Source: Linum tenue
Taxonomy: Eukaryota; Streptophyta; Magnoliopsida; Malpighiales; Linaceae
Direction: 5' to 3'
DNA: 64,000 bases
Assembly (NCBI GenBank): GCA_946122785.1
Contig: CAMGYJ010000011.1
Location: forward strand, 4,588,001-4,652,000
The first letter of the stretch is position 1. Every line of letters starts with the position of its first letter. This document shows positions 22,293-34,528 of this stretch, one piece after another. The position numbers were made by a program, and so were the translations under genes. The notes beneath the pieces were generated by a model. It saw nothing but the letters and a program-made list of their open reading frames with translations. It was not told the DNA's origin and did not search any database.

Positions 22293-25200
22293 GATTAGAG
22301 TGTTTGATCTTCGAATTCATAAGTGAGGGGGGAAATATGAAAATAGAGTTATTATAATGCAATCAAACAATCATGATTTGTCAATAATCATGAAACAAAT
22401 ACTAATGAGCTTGTCAAATGAATACTTAACCTGACAACTGATATCGTAATCAACTCAACACCTCAGGTGTGGAAGGCAATGAATCCTACAATTTCTTTGC
22501 TTACATGTTCAATGCATAGAAAACAAATGCTGCACCGAAATGAGCATTCGGTTCTTGAATTTCTGAATAAATATTAACACAGATGCCACCCTGTGCAATA
22601 ACAATAGAAAAGGTCAACTGGAGCTAAACATAACTACACTTTGAAGTTGTCAAGCTAATAGCAAGACTGTAGCTTGTGCAAAGGGAAATCAGGGTGGCTC
22701 CCATCAGGCTACATTGAGAGGCGCTAGCGTATTCCTGCTGCTAAGTAAAGCTTTATTAAAGTCGGACTTCCCTTTCTGTTCTCCTGTACCACAGTTGGTG
22801 CAGCCTGTCTGAAGACAAAAACCAATTCTCAAAGAACTAATAAAAACTGTGTCAAAAATTATGCATCCTTGAAATATTTCAATAGACTATTTTAATCTGT
22901 ATGATAACTTTATGTTGGTATTCAACTACATATACAACTGACAACTAAAAAGGTCACACCTTCCTATTATGTTAAAGGAAAATTTTGAAACATGAAGACG
23001 AAACCAAAAGGGAATATGGTGGAGTAAAGAACTAAGAACGGGAGGCTCGTAAGCAGGCAAGGCAAAACGAACTGTTGAACACAACAATATAGAAGGAACA
23101 TATTCAAAACTGGTAGAAATTAATAAACCGACCATCTCAAGGATAAGACTTTCTGTCAATTTGTAACATGAGTGGCTGCATTAGATATTGGGCACAACTG
23201 AGCAAGGCAAAGATGAAGACTCACCAACTCTGCTCCAGGCTCCAGCGGACCAAAAAACTGCAAGAATAGCCCGTTCAAATAAATCATATCAAATGGTAAA
23301 TACAATAGAACACCATGATCAATATTTTTATTAGAATGTTTCAACTCTAACCATCATATTCATCATAATAATAATGATAATAATTAACTAAGTGTCCTTA
23401 ATTAATTGACTTCCAGAAGAGTTTAATTGTCCGTTATGGCGCTCCAAATCTCATCGTGATGAAGCAGCATGGAACACACACGCACTTTCCTGAGAAAGGA
23501 TCATTACCAATGTTTCTAACGCGAAAGACCTTCAAGCACTATTGCACAACCCAATATAAGTAGACGACTCTATAGTAGAATTGACTTAAGAAGAAAGGCC
23601 AGCAAGCAGTGCAGCAGGAAAATTCCCAGTAAATTAATTCATCTTTGCCAACTTCAAGAGCACAATAACCCACAAGCCATAGAGGAACTACATAGTGCAA
23701 AATACAGTGCATACATGGCCCTATTATGTTAATTAAGTTCTATACCATAACGCGTGTCTGTCTATGTATTTTGGATATAATCTGTCTAACCAAATTAGCT
23801 TGATTCCAGACGAAGAAAGCACAAATTTGTGTTGCTCTATGCTTCTATCTCTGGAATTGTACATCTGTAGGCAACAACTGCAATTCACGGGCAAGAGCGA
23901 GTTGAGAAGAAACAAAGAAAACATAGACAACTTAGAACATTCATGTAATTCACCTGAAAAAGAACATTCAAACAGTTTGATCGGCAAAGGTCCGCTCACT
24001 ATAAAGTGTGTTTCAAAAACAAAAGGTATCCAGTCAACCAGAAGGAAAATAAGAGCTAATTGCTGGCAAAAACCAAATTGTACTGTGAAATGCAAAGGGT
24101 TACCATAGTATGTGAAATGCAAAAGCGGCACCATGACATGGGAAAACCTACGCTCTAGACAAACTCAATGAGATTCTTTCTGAAAGAAACTTGAAACAGC
24201 AGAGCACATGCTGGAAAAAAGATAACTCATACGCCTCAACCTCAACAGTAAACAACAGTATTGATGACCAAAATCCTGAACCAATAATCATTGGGTACAT
24301 GAGAAAGTAGGCTTACAAATGCAGTCATATTACAAAGAATTAAATGGCAACAAAACTATAAACACTTGGTTTCAAGCCACTATGAATTCAAATTGTAAAA
24401 TCTCTAAAGGGAAAGAAGGGTGACAGGTTAATCACCTATAGAACACTACATTAGAGACATTCAAACCGTGCTATTGACTACAGGGTCTATAAGTTTCTCA
24501 AGTTTTCTGGTTCTATGCCAAAAGAATGAATAGGTAAGAGCTAACCTTTGTATCTTCTAGTAGAAATGGAAGAAAGAGAATCAATGACTGATGGCAACGG
24601 TTCGGTCAACCTAAGGTGAGTAGGTCTTAGGAGTTGCATAAAAGCACCTCATCATGGGAGTGAGGAGTCAGCTAAAGATTTGCCCTTTCTTCACAGATTG
24701 AAAGATAGGCAAGGACCTGATATTAGGAGAAACCCAATAAACTTGATGTAAGGCATAGGTAAGATAGCAAGATAATTCGGGTAAAAAGCATCCGGAAAGA
24801 GTAAAAGAAGGGTAAGGAGAATCGTGAAAAGTAAGCTATAGATAATACAAAACTAACATGATTGAGAAGAACACAAGCATTCAAATCCGAATTCACTTAT
24901 GGGAAAAGATAGTAGTTTCTATTTATAGGTCAGTGCTTCTCGGTTTGTGTCTTTAGTGACACAGAATGATGGGGCGGCAACGGACAATCGTAACTACAGA
25001 AAATGATCCCTAAAACAACTTATAAACCTTCATTCTCAATTGGATGTCAATAAATAAAGGAAAGAGTCGGAAGTGATAAGAAATGAACTTACAGAGGAAG
25101 GTCATAGATCAGTAGAACTGAATTTCCGAGCCATTACGGGTCGAGTCTGAGATGACAAAAGATGGATCATTACAGCAGATGGCAACCTTAGTCAAACTCA

Positions 25201-28200
25201 AGTAGTCCATGTATACATTAAAACAAAAATGAGCAATCAAGCAGGCAGTTCCAATTCAACCACCGAAGTAAAAATAAATTAAAAACTCCCAAGTACGTCC
25301 ATCATGTCTTCCTAGGCCAGAGATTTGAGGAGTCAACTGAGGGTTAAAGGAATAAAGGGAAATAAAAACACTAATCAGTTGTCTGTAAAGAGGACACTAA
25401 AAAGGGTTGTATCAACTGATTGGATAATGCCAAAACCACATCAGAACATAACCAATGGAAAACAAATAAAAGGATTGAGCTTCCTAAACCCCTCAGCACT
25501 GTATCCCATCTTATAGCCCATAGAGACAAATTAGTAAAAAGCTCAGAGAGACAACCCTAGAAGAAATTGCATCCGATAATCCAACGGTTAGAGAGTACAC
25601 ATAATATGGTTGACAGAGACATAATCACACGGGCTATCAGAGACTACACAGAATATGGTGAGGAAAGCGTAAAAAAGCCAAAAATAGAACTCAACAATTG
25701 CATCAACAGACATTAAAGGAACTCCAAAGAAATCCAAGCCCAGGTAGTATATGGTACAACAGGAAGCTCTTCTCTTGTGAGTGTATTAGGTACTTGTTTT
25801 ATGGTTACTTATCCTTTTTCAAAGTATGAAAACAATTTTTTAGGAAGAAATGAGGAGTTCGTCTGATCATCCCTAATCATCAAAGTTCAATTGGCTTTTC
25901 CCCGCAAAATCAACAACTCAGAAATCATATCCAAATGAGGGCTTTGAAGCATAACCTCAAAAATTGGGAGCTAATCAAACGCCATAATGAGGAAATCAAC
26001 CAAATTACTAAACCAAATGCAGTCTAACCATGACCCTAGAAAATAAATCTCAAAGAATCAAATGGTAGAATGAAGTAAATAGGCAGAGCATAAAACCAAA
26101 TGAAAGAAGTAGAGATGCTCACCAGGATCAAGTGAAGGCAAATCAATTTTCCAAGGTCTTAATTCCTGAGACGTCCAAGACAGGAATCAAATACTATTTC
26201 CTCCAGGGCAAAGAAAAGTAGATAAGGCCACACCAATTATTTCTTATATCCATACACAAACCTCCAAAATTTTAAACCGAAAAAGGCATCATCATGAAGA
26301 AAGGAATATATAACCAAGAGCAAAGAAACGCACTTTTATGGATAAGTTAGCAAAGATTCGAACTTTCAAAGACCTACATGGTACATATGCAATTGACATA
26401 AGTAGCAGTGAAGTGCATAGATATTATAGCAGGAGTCAAGTGCCGTAAATAGAAGTTTGAGAACCGAAAATCACACCAACTGTCCTACCAGCAATTGGGA
26501 TGTCGTACATTCACATCAAGCTTGGAAGGAAAAAGACAACATCATAAAGTGCACGAACTGAAAAGAGTTTTTCGAATTTGCAGGACCCTGATAGAATTTA
26601 TAGCAGTTGGGTTACAGAGCAATAAGCCAATAACACATTCAACAACTACAGATCCTAACTGCATTCGTTTCAGCCTATAAAAAGAATGTACCTAACCTTC
26701 AAGAGTGCAAAATCTGCTATGAAGTGGCCGGTGAAACAGTCGTCGCCACTCCTAGTAGAGAACAAACAAACGATCTAAACAAATATCCAAGTAAACATGA
26801 ACCTTAGAAAGGAATCAGATCAAGAGAGGTAGCTCACCACCACAGTAGGTTCCGCCTGTTGCTTCGCAAGCTCAACGGGCAATAAAGTTTCCTAAGAATT
26901 TGAGATCAATTTCTTTGCCACAAAACTCGCCGTCCGAACCTCCTTTGAAAGCAGACGAACAAACCCCCTGACAAAAGAAGAATGGAAACGAAACCATCAA
27001 GAAAAGAGAGTAAACAAACTAATCACAGAGAGAGAACAATCACTTGAAATCTAAAAGCGTCGTGGAAACTGGAGATTAGTTTCTTCTCCACACTGCCACT
27101 GAACCTCACAAATCCGGCATTTGTGATTAAAATAGGCACCCATCTCGAAGGAAGAGAACATAAACACTCATACAAAATCAGAAAGAGAGAGTGGAAATGA
27201 GAATAAAAACGAAATTGGAATTCTTCTCCACGCCATAACTGAAATTCTGAAATGAAACACCAGCAGAGTCCATAGCTAAAGGAAAGGAGAGTGAATTTGA
27301 ACACATAGAATTGTCAGGCCACCTAACTGTTGGTTTGAGGAGTAAATCATTTTGAAAACATACCAATTAGTTAATGGCTGCAAACACCCTTTATAAATTA
27401 CATATAAGGTACATGAAAACAATAAAATTAACACAATTGAATATATGAATTATTTACTAACTCAACAACTCTTTGGGAATTGAGAGCAGGCAATCTGGCA
27501 TTTATCGCTTGATTAAACTTCACCAATTATCTAGTAACTATGGTAAATTTATTCATTTTTTTCCACATGGTTGCTTGCTAAAGATCATTCAAATTATTTC
27601 ACATCATGAAAACTTAAAACTGGGTTTGTAGGAACCAAAGTTTCAGACCGTTATAGGAAAACAAATACCTGGCTGTAACATGACCTTCTCCTCCTCATCC
27701 TAGAATAACAATATTCAACTCTAGTCCTCTCAATTGCATATGCAATTCATTCCCTATTTGTACAGCAAAGCTCTGGCAAAAAGGGGGGAAAAGAACCGAG
27801 ACCACATTAGAGAACAGAACATGTAAAGGGAATAAAAGAAGAAGTTACAGAAGAACAAACCTCAATTAATCATAATGAAGCAACGCACACGCAAGTTGAG
27901 TTGTGCATCGCTATACCTCCTAATCCACAGTTCCATGTACCCTTGGTGCCACATCAGAACAGACCGGCTACAAACTGTAGAGCAAAGCATATGGGCAACC
28001 ATAAAACTATAGGCACAAACAAAACCAAACCATAAAATCTATAATGTTAGGGACCATTATAAACCACAAATGACATCCTACTATGCAGATTGCAGGCGGT
28101 GAAAGTAGCAAATGAGTAAGTAAAATGAAATCCTTACAATGGGTAAAAGCCTAAGTCAGTTGAGCCAAGATAAAAATATCCCAGTCAATAGTCATGTGAA

Positions 28201-31200
28201 TGCAGAGGCAAGCTATGTAATTTTTTACTCTGGCTAGACGTTGTTTCCTTCTATACTTTCGACTGAAATTGTACTGTTTTAATGTTCATTGTAAGAGGAA
28301 GTTGTGTTAGGCTGCATGAACTCCAGAAAAAGCTAAATGAATTTTCTATTAACCTCACTGGCTCTATTTTCGTCATATAACATTTTAAGTATTGTCGTTT
28401 GACACTCGGATGTTTGACTCACAGAACTACCATGTAAGCTGGCTTGAATGAGAATTCAATTAAACTTTAAATTGTGAAGATGACATAGACAACCAATTTA
28501 GTGGGTTGGGATTCTAACAGTATTTACTTTCAGGATTTTGTCAAAAACTACAATATCCGCGAAACAAATTGTAAAATCAAAAATGGATTCCCATTCACCA
28601 GGTACTTACATTGCATGTACGTTGAACAGAGGACGGCCTTCGTTGTCACCTATTCCATCCAGCAACATCACATCTTCAAGATCCTGTAATTAAGTGAAAA
28701 CAATAACACTTAATTAAAGGCTTCTGTTATTTATGCATGACTGACAAATTTGTCAAGGGAAGCTAGCCCATTTGGGACTAAATACAACATATCAGAAAAG
28801 GAAATACCTTGCATTGGTGATAGAAGGACCAAGTGGTGGCTTCTAGTTCTTCGAAAGCTTCTGAATAAACAACTGTTGCAAGTGTGGTTTCCAACACTTT
28901 CTTCGCTCAGTGTCAAAACTGCAGCCTTCAGTTGATTGACACACGAGATCAAAACATATAACTGGCAATGATTGAAAACAGGTTCAGGCTACAAAAATGG
29001 CAACATGGTGCAGTGTCTGACTCTGACTCAATACCAGCGGCGCTTGTTCACGAGTAATAAATAAACAGTACGCGGAAGATAAAAAACATACAAAAACCAA
29101 CAACAACATCATTAATCACAACCCAGCATTATTCAATTGTTGAGTGAGCTAATTATTTGGATTTCAGTGGGAGTATTACTGGTGCAGACATGGGACCTAA
29201 AAAAGGATATTGAAGGTAAACTTCAATCCATTGGTTTGAGCTGCGTTAGTTGGTGAAGTGCATTGACTTGTACGAAATAGGCAATGTAGAATCATGTCTC
29301 GTGCTTTGACGAAAAAAGGAAAATATCACACCGACAACAATAATTTTCACTGGATTCTAAAAGGAATCCAATAATAATACTCTAACCATAACTATTCATG
29401 AAAATCAAAAGTATCAGAAAAGCACAGAAGAAAATACCTGAACAACATAGTCATCTCCACCACTCTATACGCCTGGATGCATCCAGCAAGTGACCATTGA
29501 GATGGCTCAGCAACAGAAGCATAAAGCACCCTCTTATACTTGTTTAATTCTCATCTTAAAACCAGCAAAACAGCCGTACAAAAATCACAGGCATTACTCG
29601 GATTGATGCATATCACGAAGGGTTAGAAGGGGGTCTAAGGAATAGGCTAGTGACGGTTTGACCCCAATCCAAACTGCAATTGTTTGGTAGTGATGGCCTG
29701 AACAGAACCCCCACTGACCAACAACCCACCACGACGATGCATCCTCTCAAGAGGCATTACGATGAAGCGCTTCCCTGGAAAAAGCAGAAACCCATTTCAA
29801 ATGTATCATCAACTCATAAAATGTCTTGAGTAATCAAATCGAAGAAACCTAACAGTTCTGTGTTCATGCAGTGGAAAATGGCACTAAGTGAAGAATCCAA
29901 CACAAAGGCTGAACGTTCCACAACAACGGTGGAGCTAGAGTAGTGAGACCATGGATAGGCGTTGTAGAATGACAAAGGGGATACCTCAACATCAATCTGC
30001 CAAACAGAGAACCCTAAAAGGAGTTTAATTGGGATTCCTAGTGTTCCAGCAATGACAAAGACTGACTGTTGGTTTTTTGCTGCATCCTATGAGAGAGTTT
30101 TAATCTGGAAATCAGAATTACAACGTGGAAATAAGAAAGATAGACCCAAATAAAAAAAACCAACAATCCCCAAATCAGCAATAACAATACCATGATGAAA
30201 CTGGAAAGGTAGAGAGGAGCTAGTGACCTGTCATCATTGGGGAGGTTCCTTCCATTGCCTTCATGGATTGACCACCAGAAAAGAGATCGGATTTGTGGCA
30301 AAAAAAATATAAAGATGGGAGCTATGTGGCAAGCGAATCTGAAAAAAGAAAGAGATAACCTGGGAAAGAAGAATAAAAGGTTAGATTCAAGAGAAGAAGG
30401 GACAGGAACTGAAGCCGCAGGAGCGAGTTGGAGATCATTCCGGAAGCTGGTTCTTCTTCTTCTTCATGAGATGGAGAGAGAAATGGCGATGGCGACTTCT
30501 TCTCACTTTTCCCTTGGCGGAAATCAAATCAAAACAAAAACATATAGAAACCAGATCAAAGAAAGGAAGAGACCCAGAATATAAACAGAACAAAATCCAA
30601 AAAGCAGAGGCTTACCAGATCAATATTGTCATCGGGCATACATAATCGTCTATAAATAGTTTTTTCCTTGCCGAGATGAACTTCCGTGGATGAGTTTTAC
30701 TATTCTATCTTCTTCCGGCAGCTATGATCTTAGTATAACATGCATGTACAGACAAAAAACAGTGAAATTTTCTAAGGTAAAAGAGAAACTGATTTCTTTA
30801 TTATGAGATCCTACATTTGACTCCCACCTATTCGACAGTCAATGGGTCACCAATTGTTGTCTGAGAAACTAAATCTTCTCACCAATCAGGAAGAGTAAAT
30901 CCTAGAATGAAATAGGAAAAATTCTGTGGTAGCGGGATTGAATACAGCGAAAGAAAAAAAAAGAGTAGATGAAAGAGGAAGAGAAATAAAGCAGAGAACT
31001 AACTTGCACGAATCAAAATAGTTGTTGTCAATCATTGCTTGAGATAAAGAGCAGCCGTTGGAAGGCAACTGTCAAACTGTGGATCCATCCCCATATCAGG
31101 GTCAGCATCATGCTTGTTAAAAATGATATACAATGCAGCAAACTACTCACTGAACCGGCAAGCATTCATCATACATACTTGCTAAGATGGTGAAGAGAAG

Positions 31201-33000
31201 CTTACCTTGCTAACATCTTCTTGAAACTCCAAGTTATCATTACCCAGCCAAGCTCAGAAGGATAGCTTGTAGCTTTGGTAGCTCTAAGCACCAACCACCA
31301 GGAGTTCCATGAAGAACTGTATTTCAGAGCACTCAGTGATGACCTATATAGAAAGGAATAAAAACTGAGCAACAACCTTGAGGATTTTAAGTCCAAGAGA
31401 AACGATGAAAAAAAAATGGAACAGCAAGCAAGAGTAAAGTGAGCAAAAAACAAAGCAGGAGTGGTCGGAAAGACGTGAAAGACAAAGAATAAACATTGAA
31501 CAGAAGTTCAACATGCTTAAGCGGTAAAAAGAACAAACTAAAACTGGAAAACAACCGATTAAAGTCACAATTTATAAGAACACCTGACTAATGGCGGAAA
31601 ATCCCAACCAACTGTTTGGCGAAGCCCAGCTCTTCAGGCATCGTGTCCATAGTTTGTATTTCGTTACTTTTCTTTTCTGTTTCACTTTTTGGTCCAGAAA
31701 ACTCATTGTCATATGACGTTTTAGTTGATGATGATACAGGGTTTCATCACCAGTACATACACAAACAATGACAGCAAGAAAGGAGATCAGAGCAGATAGC
31801 AATCCCAGGCAACCAAACACGACTGAGGATGGAAAACAAAAAAAAACAACGCAAAACCACTTTGATTAAAACTACACAGAGGTTAAATAAAGTTAGATGC
31901 AAAGTTTAAAGAAAAACCTGTCAATTTCTATATAGAATAAGGAACCTGCAGTGGAATAGGAAGTTGACAAAAACTCCGTTGACATATCGGCCACCCATCG
32001 CTCGCTTTTGCTCGTTCATAAGGTTACGGATAAGGCACGGCAGAACATCAATTACCATCGGAATCCTTGTAATATACCTCGGTGACCCAACCTCCTCGGA
32101 AAGGGGACGAAGAAACCCTCCAAAAGAAGAAAGAATGAGAACGAAACCATGAAAGGAAGAAAACAGAGTTAACAAACTAATCCCAGAAAGAACCGTCACC
32201 TGAAATCCAATTGCAGTACGGAACCTGGAGATCGGATTTTTCTCCAAACCGTCACGCAAAACACCGATTATCATAGGAATCCTGGAGATTAGCTTCTTCT
32301 CCACACCATCACTGAACCTCTCAAATCTGCCGGCTGTGATAAACAAAGAGAACAAAGAAACCAATACAAAATCAGCAAGAGAGAGCGGAACAGAGACTAT
32401 AATGAAACTGAAACAGAGAGGAAAACTGATGATGAAGCAATAGCTCGTCGTAAGCACCTATGGCCGAGAGAAGAAGTCTGGTTGCCTCGTCCCTTCGTCG
32501 ATTCGCCGAAGAAGAAGCTTAGATGGAGAAAGACAAGTGTAAACTGCAAGTGTCGACCGAGACATGTGGCCGTCGGGATTGGGAGTTCAACAAAAAGAAT
32601 CGAAATCGAAGATGAACTGGAAAACGTTTAAGAAATTGATCTGCAAGGGTGGGTTTCTTCTTCTTCCTTGAGATTAGTGGTTGCTAGGGATAGAAGGGGT
32701 GAGTTTCTTCTTCTTTGAGATGAGTGGTTGGAAGAGATTCTGACGTGGGAGAGATAATGGAAAAGGGATAAGAGGGACTAAGTGAGGGGAAAGATCTTCC
32801 TTTTCTCCTTCTACGTGAGAGATAAGAGGAGAAAGTAAAAAAACTAAAAAAGAAGTGGAAGAGGGGATTAATTGGAAGTGACAGGACGAGCTCCAAGATG
32901 TCAGAGAAAGGGACAATAAGAACAAGCAAAAAAGCAGGCAAGTAACGTCAGAGAAAAGGCCAATGAGAACAAGCATTTTTTTTTATTAAAAAAAAACGAC
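22293..33000. other. About 10.7-kb AT-rich region without a recognisable gene
   Basis: No frame above about 180 codons and no known domain. On the minus strand several short stretches are bounded by good AG/GT splice-like signals: 26891-26838 reads ETLLPVELAKQQAEPTVV, 26751-26697 reads SGDDCFTGHFIADFALLK, about 26165-26123 reads LRPWKIDLPSLDPG, and about 28683-28620 reads DLEDVMLLDGIGDNEGRP. They might be small exons of an unidentified gene, pieces captured by a Helitron, or chance. Two segments (about 26990-27340 and 32150-32460) are related copies. Purine-rich flanks occur at 30360-30600 and 32640-32880. Confidence 0.35.
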
Positions 33001-33545
33001 CCAATCCGACACATGTAAAACTCGACCTCGACCAAAACTTCGTCAATATTGTGTTCAACTCGCTTTAGTCGGGTCGACATTAGGTCAAACATCCATTGAT
33101 TCAAGCATGCAAAACTCATTGTCGACAAAAAATTTGTCAATGTCCGGTTTAACACGCTCACGCCGAGTGGAATTAGGTCAGATACTCATTGATTTTTGTC
33201 CAATTTGGGCTCAATTGTCATAAGTTAATTAATTAGAACGTTAATGGCACAAAAACTCCTCCAAAGTTTACAAAAGTTGGTAAAATCTGTTGCCGATAAA
33301 AAAGTCGGCAGCACCGAAACCGGATCGAATTAGATTGAGTACACCCGACTCAACAAAAGAGGGTAAAATTCGTTCCCAACCAAAATCTGGCAACATCGGG
33401 ACTGGGTCGAATCAGGTTGAATATAGTTTTTAACAAAAGCGACAGACAACCCAATTCGTCATTTACAAAAGTTGGTAAAATATGTTGCGGACCAAAAATT
33501 CGGCAACACCGAAACCGGATCGAATTAAATTGAGTACACATGAAT
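33000..33545. repeat. Degenerate tandem repeat, about five units of 85-110 bp
   Basis: The phrases 'aaaagttggtaaaat', 'accaaaa.ttcggcaacacc' and 'accgga tcgaattaaattgagtac' recur at about 33015, 33108, 33267, 33361 and 33465 with many changes. No coding potential. Possibly a decayed satellite or the inside of an old element. Confidence 0.65.
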
Positions 33546-34528
33546 TTAGGTACATAAAAAGAAATCATTAAACATAAGATTAATGAAAGAGAGAGAGAGG
33601 GAGGGATGAAGATTGATGGAGGGGGGAGGAGTTACGGGAGTGGTGAAAATGAATGGATGGGAATAAGTGCAGGAGAGAGGAAAGGAATAAAGAAATAAAA
33701 CATAATTGTATTTTTAGTCCTCAGTAAAGTCTTGGTTAATGGTTAATTACAAAAGAGAGCCACCTATGCATGTCAGAACTCAGAAGAAGGGCCAATCAGA
33801 AAGGAGAACAAGAGGCAAAAAAGCAAACCAAGTCACAGTGTTTGGATGTGACTCTATGAAACAGTAAAGTTGTAACTTGTTCTTTTAAAGAGATAATTCT
33901 ACAATATGTTCTTGTCAAACACCCGTAATGAGTTATATCGATACTAAATGTTGAATTAAATTCGAACGTGCAATCTTTCTAGTTCAAAGACGTTGATTGG
34001 GGAGCAACCAAAAGAATTTCAACAGGCTGTCCATCCTAACTACGTTTAAGTTGAGTGTGTTAACTCATGGCCACGCATTGGTTTTCTTCTTCCTTTACAA
34101 TGTCCCAAATCAAGCAAACAAACAAACAAACCAATTAGGCATTATTCCTACGTCTGTGACTATTGCATTAGCGTACACATCATGTAACCTCGAGTACGTA
34201 GTTGGGTAATCAACATGGAGGGGGAAGTTGGTAATTTTGAGGGGTGAATTCGGCATTTTACATTCATTGGATCACGATTTGATAGTCTACTCGTTTTCAT
34301 TTTTAATTCCCTTTTCGTTTTCATTCAAGAAATTTGTCAATAGAAATGAGAAAACGTATATACATTTTTTATTTTATTTTTTATTTTCAACTATGAAAAC
34401 AGAAAGTGATACTTTCTGATATTTCCAGAAACAACAAAATGTGTTTTTCATAAGCTTTCAATATTATTTTTATTATGTTTTTTTAATGAAGGAAACACTA
34501 TTTTTTAAATCTGTAAGATGAAATACTC
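33546..34528. other. Intergenic, no gene seen
   Basis: Includes a GA-rich patch at 33585-33690. Short open frames at 33997-34419 have no recognisable features. Confidence 0.4.
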
